From NCBI GenBank assembly GCA_900553465.1, contig USDT01000043.1, positions 1 through 21,007 on the forward strand: a DNA stretch of 21,007 nt, given 5' to 3'. Position numbers and translations under genes: made by a program. Shown here piece by piece: positions 16,659 to 21,007 of the stretch. How positions within the stretch are numbered: position 1 is the stretch's first letter; the number at the start of each line of letters is the position of its first letter. This DNA comes from an uncultured Prevotella sp. (lineage in GTDB: Bacteria; Bacteroidota; Bacteroidia; Bacteroidales; Bacteroidaceae). The notes under the pieces were generated by a model. The model did not search any database, was not told the origin of the DNA, and saw only the letters and a list, made by a program, of their open reading frames with translations.

Positions 16659-18599
16659 ATGAAATACATATCTACAACAGCGTTATTCATGGCTTGCACG
16701 ATGGCATTGTTGTCGCACACGGCAGCATCTTCTGACAAGCCGTTATTTACACCTATGGACGAAGAATGCATAACTGTTGTTTATGGAAACAATAAAACAG
16801 GAATTCCTGATGACGGATTATGCGAAAAGACCTCGTATATCCAAACAACAGCTTTGCGCAATATAAAGCATGATAACAAGAACTCTTACATTGAAAAGAG
16901 AAAAACAGAATGTGCCGTAACTGCTGATAACAGTACAGATGCTCTCCCCTATTACGACGGAGAAAAGGCTGATAATAAAAACAACTTTAAAATAGGACAG
17001 ATACTGCCACACTTAAAATCGTATGAATCCAAACTGACTCCTCAGAAAGGATTGTTCTTTAAAAACAAGAATCTTCCTATAGAAAAAATCTCTGTGTACG
17101 ATTTAAGAGCAGATAACAGTTACGGAAAAATAACGGCATGCGTCGCACAGGGAATCCTCAATCAGAAGAAAGCCGGAGTTTATCTGGTATTTGAAAATCA
17201 TCATCAGACACAGTTTGAGGACGTCTATGGACAGGAAGGAAAGAGCTGGCATCTATTAAAGGATGAATTCAGCAAGTCTGAATATTCCGGTTTAGGAACC
17301 TTAATAAAAGACAACAAAGACAAGTTCACGAAATTCGTATTATGGGATCCACAAAAAGAATGGACCTGGTGTCTCGCCCAAATGATATGCGCACAACAAA
17401 AAGCTCTGCCGGTAACCGCAGAAATAAAGGATTTTCTGAACAACGAATTACATTTAAATCTGGCCTGCGAAAATATAACCGACAAATGGGAAAACAAGCT
17501 AGAGGCATACCAATGGGCTATAGACAATCTGGCAGAAGGCTGCCATAAGTATCTGAGTTTTTCGGCAGGATTGAGAAGCGATTACCTATCCGGTCCATGG
17601 AAAATATACGATTATGCGGCAGCTTCAAAGGGTTTTGTATTTTTCCTGAACAGTTCAATACCGGAAGAATCAGACATGATAAAAAGAATATGTGAGAAAA
17701 TGGATTATCAGCCGGGCTCTTCTACAATGGGATATGGAACAGATAACGACGGAGACGGACTGAATAATGCTACCAATCCTTATAATGTAGGATTCATGGT
17801 AAGCGACTATTATGCCAACGGAAGCTTCTGGTGCTCATTCCCGAACAAGTCATTTCAGCAGCGCAAAGGCAAGGCGATAGAAGCCCGTCCCGGCAAAATT
17901 TATGTAAGTCTGATATGGAGTGACGGTGACAACATACAATTTGACGCAAACCAGATGTATAACATGTTTAAACATGCCAAGGGCCGGGGAATGGTTCCGG
18001 TAGGCTATACAATGGCGTCATCCTTACAGGAACTGAACCCAAAACTGTTGGAATTCTTCTACAAGAATCTTACACCGAACGATGAATTGCTGGCCGGTCC
18101 CTCCGGTTTTCAGTTCATATATGGTGATAAATATAATGAAAACAACTTTAAGAAATGGCTTGAATTAAACAACAATTGGCTTACTACTGCCGGATTTCAC
18201 ACAGTCTGTCTATGGAATACAACCAATAAAGAGAGATTCGGAGAGTATATGAAAACCTGTGGACTGCAAGGTGTTTTCGACGGATTCAACAATAATAAGG
18301 AACGATACGAAAGAGGAAACAATGGAGAAGGCATTGTATGTGTATTACAGGGAGCACACTGTTGGAATGAAGGAGACGTCTTTAATGACCTGATAAAAAT
18401 ATCTACTGACAACGAAAGACCCGTATTCCACAATGTCTATCTTATAGCAGCAAGCTATGGAGGCACCGAAGGTTACGAACGGCTTATCAGAGAACTGCAA
18501 AGACTGGAAAGCCATAAACCGGATACCTTTGAGTTTCTGCTTCCCATGGATTTATGTGCGACATTGAAAGACTACATAGAAAAACATAATCATAAATAA
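16659..18599 (+). CDS. Exported GxGYxYP-type putative glycoside hydrolase
   Basis: This 646-residue protein begins with a Sec signal peptide (hydrophobic residues 5-21, likely cleaved after TAAS). Residues about 30-125 are polar and of unknown function. Residues 140-300 resemble the GxGYxYP N-terminal domain, and 310-640 the C-terminal putative glycosidase domain, whose best landmark is YVSLIWSDGDN (SDGDN at 421-425). The motif that names the family is altered: GPSGFQFIYGDKY (480-492) has G-F-Q-F-I-Y-G where G-x-G-Y-x-Y-P is expected. An Asp-rich stretch TDNDGDGLNN (361-370) resembles a calcium-binding DxDxDG loop. The gene looks more A+T-rich than the genes to its left. It ends 9 nt before the next gene, so those two are probably co-transcribed. 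Family membership is fairly sure; the substrate is unknown. Confidence 0.72.
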   Translation: MKYISTTALFMACTMALLSHTAASSDKPLFTPMDEECITVVYGNNKTGIPDDGLCEKTSYIQTTALRNIKHDNKNSYIEKRKTECAVTADNSTDALPYYDGEKADNKNNFKIGQILPHLKSYESKLTPQKGLFFKNKNLPIEKISVYDLRADNSYGKITACVAQGILNQKKAGVYLVFENHHQTQFEDVYGQEGKSWHLLKDEFSKSEYSGLGTLIKDNKDKFTKFVLWDPQKEWTWCLAQMICAQQKALPVTAEIKDFLNNELHLNLACENITDKWENKLEAYQWAIDNLAEGCHKYLSFSAGLRSDYLSGPWKIYDYAAASKGFVFFLNSSIPEESDMIKRICEKMDYQPGSSTMGYGTDNDGDGLNNATNPYNVGFMVSDYYANGSFWCSFPNKSFQQRKGKAIEARPGKIYVSLIWSDGDNIQFDANQMYNMFKHAKGRGMVPVGYTMASSLQELNPKLLEFFYKNLTPNDELLAGPSGFQFIYGDKYNENNFKKWLELNNNWLTTAGFHTVCLWNTTNKERFGEYMKTCGLQGVFDGFNNNKERYERGNNGEGIVCVLQGAHCWNEGDVFNDLIKISTDNERPVFHNVYLIAASYGGTEGYERLIRELQRLESHKPDTFEFLLPMDLCATLKDYIEKHNHK

Positions 18600-18608
18600 C
18601 AAACATAA

Positions 18609-20576
18609 ATGCTTATGAACAGCAACCACAAAAGCATTCTTCTGCTTGTCATACTGTTGTTACAGGTTTCCGGCATTGCAGCAAGCAGAAAAGATGTAAT
18701 AGTAAAGACACCGGGAACATTGAAAACACTGATATCAGACAGTGAGAAATACGAAATAACCGACCTGAAGATTGGTGGCAACCTGAACGCGGAAGACCTG
18801 ATTATGCTGCGCGATATGGCGGGATGCGACAAGAACGAGAACTACACCAAAGGCCAACTGAAACATATCGACATGACTGATGTGACTATTGTGGCCGACA
18901 AGAAAACATACACAGAGAACGGGGATAGTTCTTATATATATGAAACAACATTTCCTGAATACATGTTCAGCAAATGCCGCATCGAGAAAATAAAACTCCC
19001 TAAAGGCATAAAAAGCATCGGGAAAATGGCTTTCATGCAATCCGCCCTAAAGGAAATAACCCTACCGGAGGACATCATACTGGAAGATGGGGCGTTTCAG
19101 TCTTGTCGCAATCTGTCGAAAATCACGTTTCCGTCCTACACAAAAGAAATAAATTATAAATGTTTTGCCGGTTGCAGCAAACTGAAGAAGATTGTAATAA
19201 ACAACATCGGATATATTGCCTCACGTGCGTTCGCGCAGATAGATAATGTCAAGGAGATAACCATACGCGGCGTTCTCGACCACGCCGACGGATGGATGTG
19301 CTACGACATGCCGTCGTTGGAGACATTGAAGTTTGAAGACTTCATAATTAGCACGGGCGGCCCTGATATTGCCGAGAACTGTCCGAACCTGAAAGAAATT
19401 GTCTTCTCGGGCGATTGTGTGTCAATGGGATTCGGTAAGGTGACTGGTTGTCCGCTGATAACGAAGTGCACAGTCAAGGGAAATATATTCAATTCTGACA
19501 ACAAAGACTTCATTGAATATAAGGAACCGTTAAGCCATATTCCCGAATTAATGAAAACATGCGCCAAGCTCGACAGACTGACCAGCCTGCCGCAATATTC
19601 TGATGTGTTCGGAACAAAATTTGCATTGTATAACCTCACGTGCATGTATTCACGTATAGGAGAGAAGGAGAAAGCCGTAAAGGCCCTTGAGAAAGCCATA
19701 AACAGCGGCTACAGCGACTATAAATGGATATTGCAGGACAATGACCTCGACAACATAAGAAACGAAGAAGGATTCAAGAAACTGATCGAGGAACTGCGCA
19801 AGACCAAAGATTATCTGTACGTATTGAAGCACTGTGGGCCATACGCAGCGCCCGATACGACAAACACGCAGAAGTTCACTTATGCCTCGCCCGATGATGA
19901 GGACATGAAGAAAATAAGGAATTTCTTCAATCTTGATAAGATAGCCGGCAACGGAGACGAAATTTCACAGATAAAGAACATCATGTACTGGCTGCACGAC
20001 CAGATAGTGCACGACGGCTCGGGAGGATTTCCACAGAAAACCAAACGCAACGCCATCGACCTTTACAACGCCTGCAAGGCGCAGAACCGTGGACTGAACT
20101 GCCGCGGACTTGCCATTGTCCTGTCTGAGATGTATATGGCAATGGGATGGCCGGCACGCTTCCTCACCTGTGAGTCAAAGGACTACAGACACGACAACGA
20201 CTGCCATGTGATAGTGATGGTATGGAGCCGAACACTCGGAAAATGGATATGGATGGATCCGACGTTTGCCGCATACGTCTGCGACGAGAACGGACTCCTG
20301 CTGCATCCCGGAGAGGTAAGACAGCGCCTGATAGAAGGAAAGACGCTCGTGCTGAACAAAGATGCGAACTGGAATCATAAGATCATGCAGACCAAAGAAG
20401 ATTATCTCGACGAATACATGGCGAAAAACCTGTACTACTTGAGCACATATCTGAACAACGGTTATAACGTGGAAAACGGCAACCGCAGCTATTATTTCAC
20501 GCTGAAACCCGTGGGCTCAGACGCACAGATTGGCAACGAAACTTACGACGAATCGTGGTTCTGGCAGAAGCCGTGA
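18609..20576 (+). CDS. Exported leucine-rich-repeat protein with intact transglutaminase-like domain
   Basis: This 655-residue paralog of the protein at 14509 has the same order of parts: signal peptide (hydrophobic residues 10-24, likely cleaved after IAAS), BspA-type N-terminal domain (VKTPGTLKT and LLRDMAG analog MLRDMAG), LRR_5 repeats, helical linker and transglutaminase-like core. Here the predicted triad is complete: Cys498 (GLNCRGLAIVL), His533 (DCHVIVMVW) and Asp550 (WMDPT). The linker (about 339-398) is a better TPR-like unit than in the other copy and includes a segment that copy lacks (DNDLDNIRNEEGFKKL). The shared C-terminus ends in SWFWQKP. Met3 (18615) is an equally likely start. 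The core fold covers cysteine proteases, peptide cyclases and cross-linking enzymes, so the reaction is open. It lies 9 nt after the hydrolase gene. Confidence 0.84.
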   Translation: MLMNSNHKSILLLVILLLQVSGIAASRKDVIVKTPGTLKTLISDSEKYEITDLKIGGNLNAEDLIMLRDMAGCDKNENYTKGQLKHIDMTDVTIVADKKTYTENGDSSYIYETTFPEYMFSKCRIEKIKLPKGIKSIGKMAFMQSALKEITLPEDIILEDGAFQSCRNLSKITFPSYTKEINYKCFAGCSKLKKIVINNIGYIASRAFAQIDNVKEITIRGVLDHADGWMCYDMPSLETLKFEDFIISTGGPDIAENCPNLKEIVFSGDCVSMGFGKVTGCPLITKCTVKGNIFNSDNKDFIEYKEPLSHIPELMKTCAKLDRLTSLPQYSDVFGTKFALYNLTCMYSRIGEKEKAVKALEKAINSGYSDYKWILQDNDLDNIRNEEGFKKLIEELRKTKDYLYVLKHCGPYAAPDTTNTQKFTYASPDDEDMKKIRNFFNLDKIAGNGDEISQIKNIMYWLHDQIVHDGSGGFPQKTKRNAIDLYNACKAQNRGLNCRGLAIVLSEMYMAMGWPARFLTCESKDYRHDNDCHVIVMVWSRTLGKWIWMDPTFAAYVCDENGLLLHPGEVRQRLIEGKTLVLNKDANWNHKIMQTKEDYLDEYMAKNLYYLSTYLNNGYNVENGNRSYYFTLKPVGSDAQIGNETYDESWFWQKP

Positions 20577-20813
20577 GCCGATGAACATACACAAAAGAAG
20601 CCGTTCTGCATACTGTTATGTCTTACATAGCTACATGCAGACGGCTTTTTCTTTTGTGACAACATCACTTTTATTCACACGAAACCGCTGCAAACATGTC
20701 ATATATTTCATTTCTCCGCAGCATGAACCACAATACCATATAATTCTGCAAGCACAAGGAGAAGGCGTAAAAAGCCGGTTCTGTGGCTCGATAGAAATTC
20801 CATTTGGATAAGT
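20577..20813. other. Non-coding stretch after the cassette
   Basis: It contains the terminator at 20591-20657 and then about 155 bp in which I see no gene or clear structure, up to the inner edge of the right inverted repeat. Short open frames across it overlap the terminator or the repeat and are not credible genes. Confidence 0.55.
20591..20657. terminator. Terminator of the exported-protein cassette
   Basis: The long stem pairs ACAAAAGAAGCCGT (20591-20604) and CTGCAT (20606-20611) with ATGCAG (20635-20640) and ACGGC...TTTTGT (20641-20657). It has one bulged T on the left and about three extra T on the right. The loop is 23 nt. T-rich on the right and A-rich on the left, it could work in both directions. 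It starts 14 nt after the stop codon of the last gene. Confidence 0.78.
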
Positions 20814-21004
20814 TTTATGCATAAAGTAATGTAGAATACCGCAAAACTTCCAGACACAGAAGATGGTATAAACCGCGGCAGCGCGTTTCATAACGTGATG
20901 ATAAGTCCGCGTTGCCACAGCCTACGTGTCATACTCTCAAGACCAGCGCGCACTTACCGTATTCTTCTTCACATCTCGTATCAGTGTTTTTATAGAAAAC
21001 TCAG
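20814..21004 (-). repeat. Right copy of the 191-bp repeat, inverted
   Basis: The reverse complement of this stretch matches positions 4-194: 17 identical bases at the outer edge (20988-21004), about 71 percent identity without gaps over the outer 106 positions by hand count, and an identical GCGGACTTATCA (20899-20910). The inner 85 bp align with two compensating one-base gaps and mostly transition differences. On the minus strand, a 22-codon open stretch at the outer edge reads like SEFSIKTLIRDVKKN before a stop. The left copy has a stop earlier in the same frame, so coding is doubtful. Confidence 0.75.
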
Positions 21005-21007
21005 ACG

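Noticed and set aside
16683..16694. Possible lipoprotein signal (FMAC) in the GxGYxYP protein
   Set aside because: The Cys lies in the middle of the hydrophobic stretch and lacks a proper lipobox; an ordinary signal peptide cut after TAAS fits better.
20631..20918. 95-codon minus-strand frame beginning with GTG in the right repeat
   Set aside because: It crosses the cassette terminator and the repeat, and the matching frame is broken in the left copy.
1..21007. CRISPR arrays, insertion sequences, phage or conjugation genes
   Set aside because: No regularly spaced repeats, transposase, integrase, capsid or mobilisation motifs were seen on either strand.

Overview
The window looks like a chromosomal segment of a Bacteroidales bacterium, most likely Prevotella or a close relative. 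Evidence: several promoters match the Bacteroidetes form (TTTG, about 19-20 nt, TAnnTTTG); there is a serine palmitoyltransferase gene, typical of sphingolipid-making Bacteroidetes; BspA-type leucine-rich-repeat proteins are present; and Shine-Dalgarno sequences are weak or absent. The assignment rests on these traits, not on a database search.

Layout, left to right. Positions 4-194 hold one copy of a 191-bp repeat. A second, diverged copy lies in inverted orientation at 20814-21004, so related inverted repeats bound the window. Next come tRNA-Pro(UGG) with its own promoter and terminator, and spt, both on the minus strand. A DAGK-type lipid kinase diverges from spt; the two may share a lipid pathway. 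A tRNA methyltransferase gene (trmN6) converges on the kinase across a shared terminator and diverges from a tightly packed four-gene plus-strand operon: lon protease, tgt (queuosine tRNA transglycosylase), an LptF/LptG-family lipopolysaccharide-export permease, and a DEAD-box RNA helicase with a long basic tail. A strong hairpin terminator closes it. These genes look like ordinary core genes.

An 818-bp gene-free gap follows, containing a stem-loop and a full Bacteroidetes promoter. That promoter drives a solitary membrane acyltransferase. gdhA (glutamate dehydrogenase) comes next, with its own consensus promoter, a structured leader of about 119 nt and a strong terminator.

The right third (about 14.5-20.6 kb) is the accessory part. 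It is a three-gene cassette of exported proteins: a leucine-rich-repeat/transglutaminase-like protein, a GxGYxYP-type putative glycoside hydrolase, and a second leucine-rich-repeat/transglutaminase-like protein that is a close paralog of the first. The downstream paralog keeps a Cys-His-Asp triad; the upstream paralog has Ser at the nucleophile position. The hydrolase also departs from its family's naming motif. Together they could be an enzyme, pseudo-enzyme and hydrolase set acting at the cell envelope on glycans or peptides, but the substrate cannot be read from the sequence. No CRISPR array, insertion sequence transposase or phage gene was seen.
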